A stretch of 64,000 bases of DNA from PWXP01 sp040772845 (GCA_040772845.1 JAXGXG010000001.1:434001-498000), one strand, 5' to 3'; shown: positions 1 through 10,439, counted from the first letter of the stretch. Numbers and translations are program-made. The notes: generated by a model from the letters alone, not told the origin.

Positions 1-1
1 T

Positions 2-2428
2 ACGGCCGCTACCATCACGCTCGACATTGCCGCGGGACAGACCGGTACATTCGCAGGCATGTTCGGCGGCAACGCGTCGAACGAGAACAATCTGAGCGTG
101 GTCAAACAGGGCGAGGGCACGTTCAGGCTCGGTGCCGCAAGCACCCACACCGGCGGCACGACCGTCCGCGAGGGAACCCTGTCGCTGGGCATCGCCAACG
201 CGCTGCCCACCAGTTCGACGGTTACACTCGGCGGCGACGGGACGAGCGGAACGTTTGCGCTCAACGGCTACAGCCAGCAGTTGGGCAGGCTTGCAATCGC
301 CGGTACGGCCGGCGCGGACAATCGCGTGATCAACGGCGGCAGTACGGCCGCCACGCTCACGCTGAGTATCGGATCGGAGCAAACACAGACATTCGGCGGC
401 ACACTGGGCGGACCGGGAGCGAATGAGAACAACTTCAGCCTGTTGAAGAGTGGCGCCGGCACGCTGGTACTCTCGGCAGCGAACACCTACACCGGCGGCA
501 CGACGATTCGCGCCGGCACGGTCCAGCTCGGCCGCGCCAACGCCTTGCCTGCCGGTTCCGCCGTTACGCTCGGATATGACGACACCAGTTCCGCCAACGC
601 GGATACCAGCGGCACGCTGGCGCTGAACGGTTTTGACCAGCAGGTGAGTGGTATTCGGGTGGTTCGCGCCACCGGCGCGGCCAATCGCGTGATCAACGGC
701 AGCGCCACGCCGGCCACGCTCACCTTCGACACGGCCGCCGGTGATTACACACGGTTCGCTGGCACATTAGGCGGGACAACCGACACCGACAGTAATTTCG
801 GCCTTACGAAGCAAGGCGCGGGCATGCTGCAGCTTACCCAGCCCGGTCGTTACACGGGAGATACGGTGGTCGCCGCCGGCACGCTGCAACTCGGACTGGC
901 GGCCGGTATGGACGGCGCCAAGCTGTGGCTCGACGCGAACAGCGGCAACGTCATTACCAACGAGAGCGGCGGCGTCACCCAATGGCTGGACCAAAGCGGC
1001 AACGGACGCAACGCAACGGCCGCCGGCGCTACCAATGCTGTGGCCACGACCAACACCCTGGTCAACAGAATGGGAGTCGTCCGTTTCAATGGGACCGATC
1101 AGCATTTCGGCGTCGATCTCTCATTCCTGGCCAATAGCGGCTATACCATCTTGGCGGTCGAGGGCCGCACGGGAACCGGAAACCACTACTACTTGGGCAC
1201 CTACAAAGCAAACAGCACCAACCAGGCCCTGCATGTCGGCTATCGCAACAATACGCAGTACACGCTGGCCCAATACAGCAACGATCTGAACGTTACGGTT
1301 GGAGGCTATGGAACTCAGCAGTTCCGGGTCTGGGCCAATATGCTCAACCTGACCACCAACCAACAGGCCATCTATCGCGATGGCGCGTTGCTTGGTTCGC
1401 GCAGCGCAGGCGGCGCGCTGACAGTGGCCGACAACGGAAGGCTCGGCACCGGATTCAGCAGCCAGTGGTTCAACGGAGATCTGGGCGAAATAATCATCTT
1501 CGACCGGGCGTTGAACGCGTCCGAACGCGCCTTCATGGAGGACTATCTGATGCTGCGTTGGCTCGATGGCGGTTCGCCCTCGGACAATATCCTGCCAACC
1601 GACACGAACCTGCTGGTCGGCGGCAGCGCCACGTTCGACCTGGGCGGAACGAATCAGACCGTCGCCTCGCTGGCCGATTATGCCGGCAGCGGGGGAACCA
1701 TTTCCAACCACGCGGCCGGCAGTTCCGTGCTGACCATCGCCGGCAGCGAGACGACCCAGTTCAGCGGCGTCCTGGCCGACGGCCCCGGCGGCGGCGTTCT
1801 GAACCTCTCACACAGCGGTACGGGCACGCTTGCGCTGACCGGCGACAACACGTACAGCGGCACGACCACGGTCACGGACGGTTCGCTGCTGGTCAACGGA
1901 ACGCATGTCAATGCGGGTCAGTACCTGGTCAGTGGCGGAACGCTGGGCGGAACGGGCTCGATTGGCGGTGCAACGACCATCGCCGCCGGCGGAACCCTTG
2001 CCCCCGGAGTGAGCATCGGCGCGATGGAATTCACGGAAGCCCTCTCGCTGGAAGACGGCGCAACGCTCCGGTGGGAGTTCCTCGCAACGGGAACGCCCGG
2101 CCAGCAGTACGACACGATCCACGGGACGGACCTCATCTTGCCCGAATCGGGCGCGGTCAGCTTGAATATCCTTGGGCTTGACGGCTACACGCTTGAAGCC
2201 GGCGACAGCTTCACGCTGTTCGACGGCGACGTCTATCAGGGCGCGACCCTGTTGGCCGAAGGCACCGACATTAGCCACCTGTTCAGCATCGGCGACAACA
2301 TCGGCTGGTGGGGCAGTTGGCAGGTCAGCGCCGGCAGCCTCGTTCTTACGGCCGTGCCCGAACCGGGCACATGGCTCATGCTGCTGTCCGCCCTCGCCCT
2401 GCTGCTGGGCCGGAGGAGGAGGTGGTGA
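2..2428 (+). CDS. PEP-CTERM autotransporter-repeat surface protein, 5' end cut by window
   Basis: The reading frame is open to the left window edge, so the true start and signal peptide lie outside; 808 residues are visible. The first ~290 residues hold repeated glycine/threonine-rich units with the pattern GAGTLxLSAANTYTGGTT, typical of the autotransporter-associated beta-strand (PATR) repeat. A LamG/concanavalin-like domain follows (from KLWLDANSGNV to roughly the ERAFMEDYL segment), then more repeat units. The C-terminus is a PEP-CTERM sorting signal: VPEPGTW, a hydrophobic helix and a terminal RRRRW. In this family the tail is thought to be processed by an exosortase, so the product is probably a cell-surface adhesin or matrix protein; no exosortase is in the window. 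The last ~110 residues closely resemble those of the gene at 7086-10439, so the two are paralogues. Substrate unknown. Confidence 0.88.
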   Translation, partial: TAATITLDIAAGQTGTFAGMFGGNASNENNLSVVKQGEGTFRLGAASTHTGGTTVREGTLSLGIANALPTSSTVTLGGDGTSGTFALNGYSQQLGRLAIAGTAGADNRVINGGSTAATLTLSIGSEQTQTFGGTLGGPGANENNFSLLKSGAGTLVLSAANTYTGGTTIRAGTVQLGRANALPAGSAVTLGYDDTSSANADTSGTLALNGFDQQVSGIRVVRATGAANRVINGSATPATLTFDTAAGDYTRFAGTLGGTTDTDSNFGLTKQGAGMLQLTQPGRYTGDTVVAAGTLQLGLAAGMDGAKLWLDANSGNVITNESGGVTQWLDQSGNGRNATAAGATNAVATTNTLVNRMGVVRFNGTDQHFGVDLSFLANSGYTILAVEGRTGTGNHYYLGTYKANSTNQALHVGYRNNTQYTLAQYSNDLNVTVGGYGTQQFRVWANMLNLTTNQQAIYRDGALLGSRSAGGALTVADNGRLGTGFSSQWFNGDLGEIIIFDRALNASERAFMEDYLMLRWLDGGSPSDNILPTDTNLLVGGSATFDLGGTNQTVASLADYAGSGGTISNHAAGSSVLTIAGSETTQFSGVLADGPGGGVLNLSHSGTGTLALTGDNTYSGTTTVTDGSLLVNGTHVNAGQYLVSGGTLGGTGSIGGATTIAAGGTLAPGVSIGAMEFTEALSLEDGATLRWEFLATGTPGQQYDTIHGTDLILPESGAVSLNILGLDGYTLEAGDSFTLFDGDVYQGATLLAEGTDISHLFSIGDNIGWWGSWQVSAGSLVLTAVPEPGTWLMLLSALALLLGRRRRW

Positions 2429-2474
2429 GATTTTTGATTTTTGATTTTTGATTTGAGATTTGAGATTTCAGATT
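2429..2474. repeat. Low-complexity TTTTGA/TTTGAGA tandem repeat
   Basis: Immediately after the PEP-CTERM stop codon there are several direct units of ATTTTTG, then variants of ATTTGAG, before the next gene. This is an AT-rich island in otherwise GC-rich DNA. It has no hairpin arms, so it is not a classical terminator, though T-rich runs on the plus strand might weaken elongation. Confidence 0.7.
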
Positions 2475-2527
2475 GTGGGCCGTGACGCGATTGACGTTGC
2501 GGCATGCTCTTCGTGTTGGAGGTTGTT

Positions 2528-3541
2528 ATGCTCGGGCGAGATGGCAGGAAGCACTACACAAAACCAGCGTTTACCCTCGTAGAATTGCTGGTGGTCATCA
2601 CGATCATTGGCATTCTGATCGGTCTGCTTCTGCCGGCCGTGCAGAGCGCGAGGGAAGCGGCCAGGGCGTCGCAGTGTATGAATAATCTGCGGCAAATGGC
2701 CTTGGCCAGCCTGCAGCATGTCGAGGCGCACGGCCACTTTCCAACCGGCGGCTGGGGCTGGCGGTGGGCCGGCGAGCCGGAACGCGGATTCAACTACGGG
2801 CAGCCGGGCGGCTGGCACTACAACATCCTGCCGTACATCGAGCAGCATGCGTTGCATGAACTGGGGACCGGATTGACCGACGAGGCGAAGAAGACGGCCA
2901 TCGCCCAACGATTGCAGACGCCGGTCCCCATCTTCAACTGCCCAAGCCGGCGCCGCAGCCTGGCGTTCCCTTGCCCGCACTCCACCGCGTTCATCAATGC
3001 GCAGAAGACGTCCGTCATCGGGCGCAGCGATTACGCGGCCTGCGCCGGCGATCAGGCTATCAGCAGTATGTGGGAAGGGCCTGGCACCTTGGCGGCTGGT
3101 GATGCCATGAGCCAGGCCGAATGGGATGGCAAGGACGGCGGCGTCCATGACGAGCAGACGGGTGTCGTCTTCCGCCGCAGCGAGATCAGGCCGGCCCATA
3201 TTCGCGACGGCATGACCAATACGTACCTGATTGGCGAGAAATACATCAACCCCGATCATTATCTCACCGGGACGCCCGGCGGCGACGATCAGGGGTGGGA
3301 CACGGGCTACGATCAGGACGTACTGCGGTGGACCTACCCGAACGATTCGTACCGGCCGCGGCCCGATCGTCAAGGCACCAACTACAACACGATCTTCGGC
3401 AGCGCTCACACGGGCGGGATGCATATGGCTTTGTGCGATGGCTCCGTCCATCAGGTCAGCTATTCCATCGAAACAGAAGCCCATCGCCGACTCGGCAACC
3501 GCTGCGACGGCGAGTCGGTCCCGGCCGATGCAATTCGCTGA
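2528..3541 (+). CDS. DUF1559 pseudopilin-like secreted protein
   Basis: A 337-residue protein with a prepilin-type N-terminal motif (AFTLVELLVVITIIGILI, cleavage before F) followed directly by LLPAVQSAREAARASQC, the hallmark of planctomycete DUF1559 proteins. The C-terminus has the H-x9-DG motif (SAHTGGMHMALCDGSVH) used to define the family. I chose the ATG at 2528 over the in-frame ATG at 2504 because GGAGG lies at 2518-2522, five bases ahead. The N-terminal helix should be inserted in the inner membrane and handled by a type II/IV-like prepilin peptidase, leaving a periplasmic or surface globular domain. These proteins occur in dozens of copies per planctomycete genome; their exact role is unknown. 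It lies just downstream of the PEP-CTERM gene and converges with the FAD oxidoreductase gene. Confidence 0.92.
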   Translation: MLGRDGRKHYTKPAFTLVELLVVITIIGILIGLLLPAVQSAREAARASQCMNNLRQMALASLQHVEAHGHFPTGGWGWRWAGEPERGFNYGQPGGWHYNILPYIEQHALHELGTGLTDEAKKTAIAQRLQTPVPIFNCPSRRRSLAFPCPHSTAFINAQKTSVIGRSDYAACAGDQAISSMWEGPGTLAAGDAMSQAEWDGKDGGVHDEQTGVVFRRSEIRPAHIRDGMTNTYLIGEKYINPDHYLTGTPGGDDQGWDTGYDQDVLRWTYPNDSYRPRPDRQGTNYNTIFGSAHTGGMHMALCDGSVHQVSYSIETEAHRRLGNRCDGESVPADAIR

Positions 3542-3619
3542 GTTACCGCCGACGTATCGGCCCATGATGCACAGCCGCCGCCAGCGGTAACAGAGGACGT
3601 GTTCTTCACGACTCCTCCG

Positions 3620-6600
3620 TCACTTCCCTTCGCCGAGTACGGCGTGCGCGTGGCGGGCGAGGTGGCCACGAAGGTCGGTGGTGTAGTTTTCAAGAATCTT
3701 GCGGCCCAGCCCCTGATGATCGCCGCAGCGATAAAGGGCGCGGGCAAGGAACAACTCGCGGAGCGATTCCCGGCGGGTCGTCTCGGCATTCGTGCCGCCA
3801 GGTACTTCGCGCGCGATCGCCGTGGCGATGTCCGGGTGATGCTTGCCGGTCATGTCTGGCTTGCCCAGCAGTTGGGTAAGGGGCTCGGCGGCCGAGGGGT
3901 CGCCAATCAGTTCCAACGCCCGGCCGACCGCACGGTGATGCGAGAAGGCCTGGTCGGCCGAAAGCAACTCGACCTTCTTCAGAATCGCCGGAACGGCGCG
4001 CGTCTGGCCGGTCATTCCGATCGCGACGATCAGTGCGTCCAGTTCGCTGTACGCGCTGCCGTACTGGCCCATGCCGCGATAGTTCCAACCCTGGTCCCAC
4101 TCGGCGGCCGCGTTGAGCTTCTCGAGCATCGTATCGAGCCCCGAAGCATCACCCAGAACGGCCAGCAGCTTCGCATAGGTGACTCTCGCATCGCCCGCCG
4201 CCTTGGCGAAGGCTTCTCGCACCAACGGCAACGCCTGCTCGCGGTGGGAAAGCACCACCGCGGCGCCTGTGCCTTCAGGAATCGACCGAACGGCCTCCGC
4301 GATGACTTCCGGCGACAGAGGATACGAATCGCCGTGCTCCAGCACGTCGGCCGGAAGGTTGCCGATCTCGACCAGGTGCTTCTGCAGCTTTCGGATGTCG
4401 ATCTTACGCAGCGGCACACCTGCCTGGGCCGCCATGGCCGCGGCAGTCCCGGCGGCGTAACCGCCGTTCTGGATGTCGGGCTGCATGCGAACCAAGGGAA
4501 CGGCATCGCGATGCGTACTGATGCCCAATCCGACCACCAGGATGCCTTTCGGACCCTTCGGCAACATGGCGCGATACGGAATATCCACCAGGAACCCTTC
4601 CCGGCATGCCGGGTGTTCGAATAGCAGAAGCGGTTCGATCGTATAGCCGTGCGTGTCGAAGTCGCTTCGGGCGCGGACGACCGTGTCGGGGTAGGTGCGC
4701 CGGTTCACCTGGTCGAGCAACGTGACGGTCGCTTCCCCGACAATACGCCTTCGCTCGCGGGTATCGATCAACCGGCCGTGGTCGAAAGCCTCTGTGTACT
4801 TGCCCTTCGAATGGACAAACACTTGCCAGATATCGACCATGTCGGTTTCGTCAACGATGGTGAAATCGGTGTTGTTGTAGCGTGCGCCGAGCTTCCGGCC
4901 GGGCAGGCCGGTCCCTTGCATTCCGAACTCGGAGGCGTCGGTGTAGTCGGTATCGGCGCCGGCCGCCGCAGCGACGTCGCTATTGCCGGTGGCGTCGATG
5001 ACCGTATTGGCCAGCACAACACCGCGTCCGAAGGGGGTGGCCACGACGGCCCCCTTCACCTGCCCGTTGTCGACAAATGCACCACAGCCGATCGTGCCGA
5101 ACCAGATGTCGCCGCCGGCGTCGAGCAATTCGCGCCGCCACCACTGCTTGCGGTGCTCGATGTTCCACGAGGCGACATTCTCCTGCACGGTGGCGGTGAA
5201 GCCGACCCGGTTGCCCCAGTAGTAGACGGAGATCGCGCCCTCGGTGCCGGCGCCGCCGAGGCCGGAGAGATACTCGACCACAAGCGTCTTCGCGCCATGG
5301 CGCGCGGCGGCGATGCCGGCCGGCGCCCCGGCCGTCCCCCCGCCCACAATCACCACGTCGTACTGACCCAGCACGGGCAGGGCGCGGGCTTCTTGCGATA
5401 CGCTCGGGCCCTCGTCGATCGGCCGCACGCCAACGAGCAACTCGCGAACGTCCCCCTTGGCCGCAGGCGAGGCGGTCGGCTGCCCGGGTAGTTTTACACC
5501 CTGCGGTTCCGGCAGCGAGGCCGCCAGTTCAGCCGCGGCACGGCCCACGCGCGCGCCGAGGTCAATCAGCGGCAGCGGGCGCAGCAGCTTCGCAGCCGCA
5601 TCGCGAGACACATCTGCGCAGCCGCCCAGAACGTAGATGCGTTCTGTTCCGGCCGGCCGCAAGACGTCCAGCGGCAGCTTGTCCACGCCCTGCCAGGGGC
5701 CATCGGCCGACTCCTGGCCGTGCATGGCGTCGGGCGGAACCTGGAACAGGCGGTCCGAGGTCCATTGCTGGTCCGGATGGTAGGTCAGAGATCGCGCTTG
5801 CTGATCGGCCGCCGACCAGGAGACGTAACTGCCATCGGGCATGGGCAGTTGCAAGGTGTATTCAATGACCGGGAACTGGCCGGCCACGTTCGCGCCACCC
5901 AGGGACGGGCCGATGACCCGCGTCTTCACCCCGTCGGCCGCGAGCACCTCGCCGCCAATGACGACGTACCGGAATGTATGTGTCCCAGCCGGGTACGGGC
6001 GAAACTTCGCGCCGGCCAGCCGGGCGACTTCAGCCCGATCGGTCGCATCGATAATCGTCTTGGCCAGTACGGCCTGCCGTCCGGCCCGATTGGCCATGAC
6101 CACTCCGGCCGGTTTCCCCTGGGCGTCGCGAAGCAGATCGGTGGCGTAGCAGCTATAGAGATACCGGACGCCGGCGGAAAGAAGGGCCTCGTCCAGCGTC
6201 TTCTTCACGTGCATGGGCCGCGGCATGACGTAGCGAGGGCCGGCGTTGGCCTTGTCGGGGCCGATCAGTTCGATCTCGCCCAGCAGGATGCGTGCGAAGC
6301 GTTCAGGCTTCTTCGCGGCAATCCGAACGTATCGCGCGGCCGCATTGACGGGGAGGGAAAGGACGTAGCAGTCGTCGCCGCCGCCCGGCTGTCCCTTCTG
6401 CTCGCCCACCTGGCGCCACGACTGCTTGTCATCGCTTACCGAGACGGTCAGCGTTTCGACGTTGAACCCGCTGCCGGCGGAATTCTCGACCTCGCGACGA
6501 TAGACGACCACGCGGACTTCTTCAACGCGCTCCGCCTTGCCGAGATCGGCCGTAACGGTGACGTCGCCGTCGTACTGAACGCTCTGGTTGGCAGCGTTGC

Positions 6601-7033
6601 CCCATTGGCCGTCCGCCAGGTGGGAGGGCGGGTCCGTATCGCGATGCTGCCGGGCGCTGGGCGTGTCCGTTTCGTACGAAAACGTCAGGAGATTCCTGGT
6701 GCTGCGCGAATCGAACGGATCGTCGAAGATGCGCTTGGCAAGCGGATGCTCGGCCTGCTCGTCGGGCTCCAGCCACATGCGGAGCGTGGCCGTCATATCG
6801 TCGCCCAGATAGGGATACGGGGCTGCAAGGAACACGGTCGCCCCGGCCTCTGCCGCCGCAACGGCCGCCGAAACCGCACCGGTTCCGCCGCCCACCACGG
6901 CCACGTCCACTTCGTACGCAATAGGAATCTGGCGCGCCGATTCATTGACGGCCGCCCTTTCCCCGCCCATTCCTAACGAAGGCATCCAGCCGGCGGCCAG
7001 GGTCAACAAGATCACGGTCATGTGCGTGCGCAT
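3620..7033 (-). CDS. Secreted double FAD-dependent oxidoreductase with inserted discoidin-like domain
   Basis: 1137 residues. A signal peptide (MTVILLTLAAGWMPSLGMG) follows the chosen ATG, which has GGAG eight bases upstream; the longer in-frame start lacks a better site. Domain order: a Rossmann FAD motif near residue 35 (VAVVGGGTGAVSAAVAAAEAG), an inserted discoidin/F5-8C-like segment around residues 95-240 (LTVSVSDDKQSWRQVGEQKG, YVRIAAKKPERF), the rest of the first FAD_oxidored domain, a second complete FAD motif near residue 557 (YDVVIVGGGTAGAPAGIAAA), and a helical HEAT-like tail. The family oxidises unknown, often sugar-like, substrates. The second domain keeps the GGAGTEGAISVYYWG segment found in FAD_oxidored proteins. 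It lies 52 bp downstream of the next PEP-CTERM gene in the same direction and may be co-transcribed. Electron acceptor and substrate cannot be read from sequence. Confidence 0.85.
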   Translation of the reverse strand: MRTHMTVILLTLAAGWMPSLGMGGERAAVNESARQIPIAYEVDVAVVGGGTGAVSAAVAAAEAGATVFLAAPYPYLGDDMTATLRMWLEPDEQAEHPLAKRIFDDPFDSRSTRNLLTFSYETDTPSARQHRDTDPPSHLADGQWGNAANQSVQYDGDVTVTADLGKAERVEEVRVVVYRREVENSAGSGFNVETLTVSVSDDKQSWRQVGEQKGQPGGGDDCYVLSLPVNAAARYVRIAAKKPERFARILLGEIELIGPDKANAGPRYVMPRPMHVKKTLDEALLSAGVRYLYSCYATDLLRDAQGKPAGVVMANRAGRQAVLAKTIIDATDRAEVARLAGAKFRPYPAGTHTFRYVVIGGEVLAADGVKTRVIGPSLGGANVAGQFPVIEYTLQLPMPDGSYVSWSAADQQARSLTYHPDQQWTSDRLFQVPPDAMHGQESADGPWQGVDKLPLDVLRPAGTERIYVLGGCADVSRDAAAKLLRPLPLIDLGARVGRAAAELAASLPEPQGVKLPGQPTASPAAKGDVRELLVGVRPIDEGPSVSQEARALPVLGQYDVVIVGGGTAGAPAGIAAARHGAKTLVVEYLSGLGGAGTEGAISVYYWGNRVGFTATVQENVASWNIEHRKQWWRRELLDAGGDIWFGTIGCGAFVDNGQVKGAVVATPFGRGVVLANTVIDATGNSDVAAAAGADTDYTDASEFGMQGTGLPGRKLGARYNNTDFTIVDETDMVDIWQVFVHSKGKYTEAFDHGRLIDTRERRRIVGEATVTLLDQVNRRTYPDTVVRARSDFDTHGYTIEPLLLFEHPACREGFLVDIPYRAMLPKGPKGILVVGLGISTHRDAVPLVRMQPDIQNGGYAAGTAAAMAAQAGVPLRKIDIRKLQKHLVEIGNLPADVLEHGDSYPLSPEVIAEAVRSIPEGTGAAVVLSHREQALPLVREAFAKAAGDARVTYAKLLAVLGDASGLDTMLEKLNAAAEWDQGWNYRGMGQYGSAYSELDALIVAIGMTGQTRAVPAILKKVELLSADQAFSHHRAVGRALELIGDPSAAEPLTQLLGKPDMTGKHHPDIATAIAREVPGGTNAETTRRESLRELFLARALYRCGDHQGLGRKILENYTTDLRGHLARHAHAVLGEGK

Positions 7034-7085
7034 TGCGATAACTCCGTTTTCCGAATGAAGCTTAAGGGCCGCCCCGTGCAACGTC

Positions 7086-10000
7086 TCAAACGGTGCCGCG
7101 ACGCCTGGTCAACAGCATCCCAGCCAGGGCGGCCAGGAGCAACAATGTGGAAGGTTCAGGTACGGCGGTAAGAATCAGGCTGCCGGTGCTCACCTCCCAA
7201 CTGCCCCACCAGCCGATGTTATCGCTGATGGTGAACAGGTCGGTGATATCCGTCCCCAAGGCAAGCAGGGTCGAGCCCTGGTAAACATCGCCTTCAAACA
7301 GCGTGAAGCTGTCGCCTGCCTTGATGGTGTAACCGTCCAGGCCCGCGATGTTCAAGTTCACCGTCCCCGTTTCCGGCAGAATCAGGTCGGTGCCTGCAAT
7401 CGAGTCGTAGTCCGTGCCCGCCGCGCCCGGTTGCAGGAACTCCCAGGCGAGCGTTGCGCCTTCTTCCAGTGTGACGTTGTTGGTGAAGCTGAGCAGGCCC
7501 AGGCTCTCGCCGGGCGAAAGAATGCCGCCCGATTCGATGGTTGTAGCCCCGCCAATCGTCCCTGTGCCTCCCAAGGTTGCACTGCTCTTCACGGTATAGT
7601 CTCCACCTCCGGCATGGACGCCATTGACCAGCAAGGTGCCGCCTTCAACGCGAGTGGCGCCCGTATAGATGTTCGTGAGGCCGGAGAATACTTGCGTACC
7701 GGTCCCAACCTTGACGATTGAGACCTGTCCGCCGTTGTCGAGAATACGTCCCTCGTAGCTGCCATCTGCGCCACCGTAGCCGATGTGAAGCGTTCCGGAA
7801 CCCGGGTTGCTGTAAAGGAACCCGGAACTGTTGCCAGACAGTCCGCCGATCGTTTCGGTGTAGCCGCGAAGGTTCAGGTAACTGTTCAGGGTCAGGTTCG
7901 ATGTGTCTGGAATGACTCCATCGGCCATCATGTCCACGTAGCCTGCTTCGACGATGGTCGGCCCCTGATAGTTATTCGTCGTATTGAAGAGTCGGATTTG
8001 CGCGCCGCCCGTCTTGGTGAACCCGCCGGTGCCGGTGATCTGGCCCACGAGGCTCAATGCCACGGGACTGTTGATCTCACTCTGCGAATTGAGGGTCAGG
8101 GTGCCGTTGAACTCAGTAATCGGGGTTGATGCGACGGAATTGCGAAGCGTTCCGCCGTTAAGCGTAACCGGCTCTGCGGTGTTCACGCCGTTCAGATCGA
8201 GCACGCCGCCCGTGTTGACCAAGGTTGCACCGTCGCTCGTCCCCAATGCGTTAGAATGCCCCAATGCCAAGACCCCACCGCTAACGGTCGTCAAACCAGT
8301 ATACGCATTGTCGCCGGAAAGCGTGAACGTGCCACTACCGGTTTTCGCCAGGTTGAAGCTATCCTGGCCTGTAACGCCAAGTACACCGGCGAAGGTATAG
8401 TCGTTGGTATTGTTGACGGTCAGCGTTGCCTCGGTGCCACTGTTGATCACACGACGACTACCAGTCCCCAAATCATAGAGTCCGGCAATCGCCTGACTAT
8501 GGCCATTGAGGTCCAGAGTACCATTGGTACCGCCGGTACTCCCAATCTTCACAACGGTGGCGGTCGGCATCGCATCGTCCAGACCGAGCTTTAGTGTCCC
8601 ACCATATTCAATGGTCGTACCGGCCCACGTATTACCACCCACGTTGAGTTCCACGGTCCCGCTGTTGAGAACCGTCATCCCGTTGGTTCCGACGTTGATC
8701 GGCTTGTCCACAATGCGAATGATGCCGGAGCCAGACCCGAAGATAGCGTTGCTGCCGGTGATTCCACCGCTGAGTGTAAACACCGTGCCGGTTGCGACCC
8801 CAATGCGAGTATACCCGCTAATCGTGATCGACCCGCTCCACGTGTTGTTTCCTGACGCATTGTGCAGCGCGCCGGACCAACCGATTCCGGAGCCCGTAAT
8901 CGTGATCGGTTCGGCCACGGTAATGCCGCCCTCTAGTTTCAGCACCGCTCCGCCGGCAACCGTCGTGCCGCTAAGGGCTGCAGAACTGCCCAGGGCCGAG
9001 TTGGTGCGGATGGTGAGCGTGCCTTCGCTGACCGTCGTTACTCCCGTATACGTGTTGTTTCCGCTCAGGACGAGCGTTCCCTCACCCGTCTTCACGATCG
9101 CAAGATTATTGTCGTTCTCCTCGGTCCAGCCAAGATGGCCGTCGTAGGTGTTGGTGGCGCCCGAGGCGATGTTGAGTGTCAAGGTGGAGAGGGTTGCACT
9201 ATTGCCGACCACGCGGTTCAGTGCACCGGTGCCGTTGGTGGTCAAGCCGGCCAGTTGCTGGTTGTAACCGCTGAGGGCGAACTTGCCGCTGCCGGCGCCC
9301 GTGCCGAGCGTGCCCCCGTCAGTACTATGCGAACCACCGATGACAAGCGTCGTCCCCACGGGCAACGCGTTACTGACGCCCAGCCGCAGATTGCCGCTGT
9401 AAGTTCCACTGCCATCATCGGCAAAGTTGGTGGTGAGATAGGTATTGCCGCCGTAGGTGCTCTGCCCGCCGAGGATGATCTCGCTCTTGCGGCCATTGGT
9501 TCCCCGATAACTGCCGCTGGAAAGATCGGTAAGGAAATACGCGCTGTGCGTCTCACCCGATTCGTCTGCAATAACGCTGTTGATGAAGAAACGAATCACG
9601 TCCCCTTGCGTGTCACTATCCGACTTCCAATCGGCAACCGCGAAAGAACTGTCGCGGTTGAGCGTAATAGGGCCGTCCAGTATGATATTGGTGCCGTTAT
9701 AGCACCGGATCGAGCCAGTCGTATGGATCCCATCCAGAATGAACGGCTCCGAGATGGTCGTGCTGCCAGTGTCGCGCGTCGAGAACTGCCCCGTGCCGTT
9801 GATCGTCGTACCGTGGGCCGTATCTCCCAGCACATTGGCGCCCGAGAAGCCGCGCGCCTGCACGACGGCGCCACTGTTGATCACAATATCGCCGGTGAAG
9901 CCGGTTGAATTCCCCCGCATCTCCGTGGTGCCTCCGGAAAACGTCAAGGTCCCACTGCCGGTAATGGTGCTCATGAAAGCGGCCGATCCCTCGCCGGTCT

Positions 10001-10439
10001 TGGTAAGACCGCCGGAGCCTACGACCACAGGAGCAAAGATCCTCAAGGCCGCATCGCCGCCGGAAGAAGAGCCTGATTCGATCACCGGGTTCGTGCCGGC
10101 GAAGGTGAACGTCTCTGAACCCGTTGGAGCAATCTCCAGCCGGAAGTGGGGCGTCTCTTTGTCGGTGAAACGAAGGGCATTGACGGCGATGTTCTCGGTC
10201 AGCGTGATCGTTCGAAGGGCCGTGAGGTCGGTCTCCAGAAACTGTGCGTCGGCCGTGTCGCTATTCGGGATGCCGTTGTCCCAATTGCCTGCCACACTCC
10301 AGGAGCCATCGGCATCACCCAGCGACCAATTCGTGACCTGCGCCTCGCCCGGCGTCGCCAGAAGTGCCGCCAGAAGAGCCACGGAAACGGCGAGGAGGCC
10401 GCGTGGGCTGGCGCAAAGCTTGTCACTGAGTTGGCTCAT
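7086..10439 (-). CDS. Large PEP-CTERM autotransporter-repeat surface protein
   Basis: 1117 residues. I start at the ATG ending at 10439 because AAGGAG lies seven bases upstream and a good signal peptide follows (GLLAVSVALLAALLATPGEA); the frame opens further upstream but without coding character. The body is a long run of beta-strand repeats of the PATR type, many carrying GTFTLSGDNAYTGLTTVSGG-like units, predicting a long right-handed beta-solenoid. The C-terminus has VPEPSTLLLLAALAGMLLTRRRG, a PEP-CTERM sorting signal. The final ~110 residues, including GDVYQG and DNIGWWGSWEVS, match the protein at 2-2428 closely. Likely a cell-surface or extracellular-matrix protein. Ligand unknown. Confidence 0.9.
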   Translation of the reverse strand: MSQLSDKLCASPRGLLAVSVALLAALLATPGEAQVTNWSLGDADGSWSVAGNWDNGIPNSDTADAQFLETDLTALRTITLTENIAVNALRFTDKETPHFRLEIAPTGSETFTFAGTNPVIESGSSSGGDAALRIFAPVVVGSGGLTKTGEGSAAFMSTITGSGTLTFSGGTTEMRGNSTGFTGDIVINSGAVVQARGFSGANVLGDTAHGTTINGTGQFSTRDTGSTTISEPFILDGIHTTGSIRCYNGTNIILDGPITLNRDSSFAVADWKSDSDTQGDVIRFFINSVIADESGETHSAYFLTDLSSGSYRGTNGRKSEIILGGQSTYGGNTYLTTNFADDGSGTYSGNLRLGVSNALPVGTTLVIGGSHSTDGGTLGTGAGSGKFALSGYNQQLAGLTTNGTGALNRVVGNSATLSTLTLNIASGATNTYDGHLGWTEENDNNLAIVKTGEGTLVLSGNNTYTGVTTVSEGTLTIRTNSALGSSAALSGTTVAGGAVLKLEGGITVAEPITITGSGIGWSGALHNASGNNTWSGSITISGYTRIGVATGTVFTLSGGITGSNAIFGSGSGIIRIVDKPINVGTNGMTVLNSGTVELNVGGNTWAGTTIEYGGTLKLGLDDAMPTATVVKIGSTGGTNGTLDLNGHSQAIAGLYDLGTGSRRVINSGTEATLTVNNTNDYTFAGVLGVTGQDSFNLAKTGSGTFTLSGDNAYTGLTTVSGGVLALGHSNALGTSDGATLVNTGGVLDLNGVNTAEPVTLNGGTLRNSVASTPITEFNGTLTLNSQSEINSPVALSLVGQITGTGGFTKTGGAQIRLFNTTNNYQGPTIVEAGYVDMMADGVIPDTSNLTLNSYLNLRGYTETIGGLSGNSSGFLYSNPGSGTLHIGYGGADGSYEGRILDNGGQVSIVKVGTGTQVFSGLTNIYTGATRVEGGTLLVNGVHAGGGDYTVKSSATLGGTGTIGGATTIESGGILSPGESLGLLSFTNNVTLEEGATLAWEFLQPGAAGTDYDSIAGTDLILPETGTVNLNIAGLDGYTIKAGDSFTLFEGDVYQGSTLLALGTDITDLFTISDNIGWWGSWEVSTGSLILTAVPEPSTLLLLAALAGMLLTRRRGTV

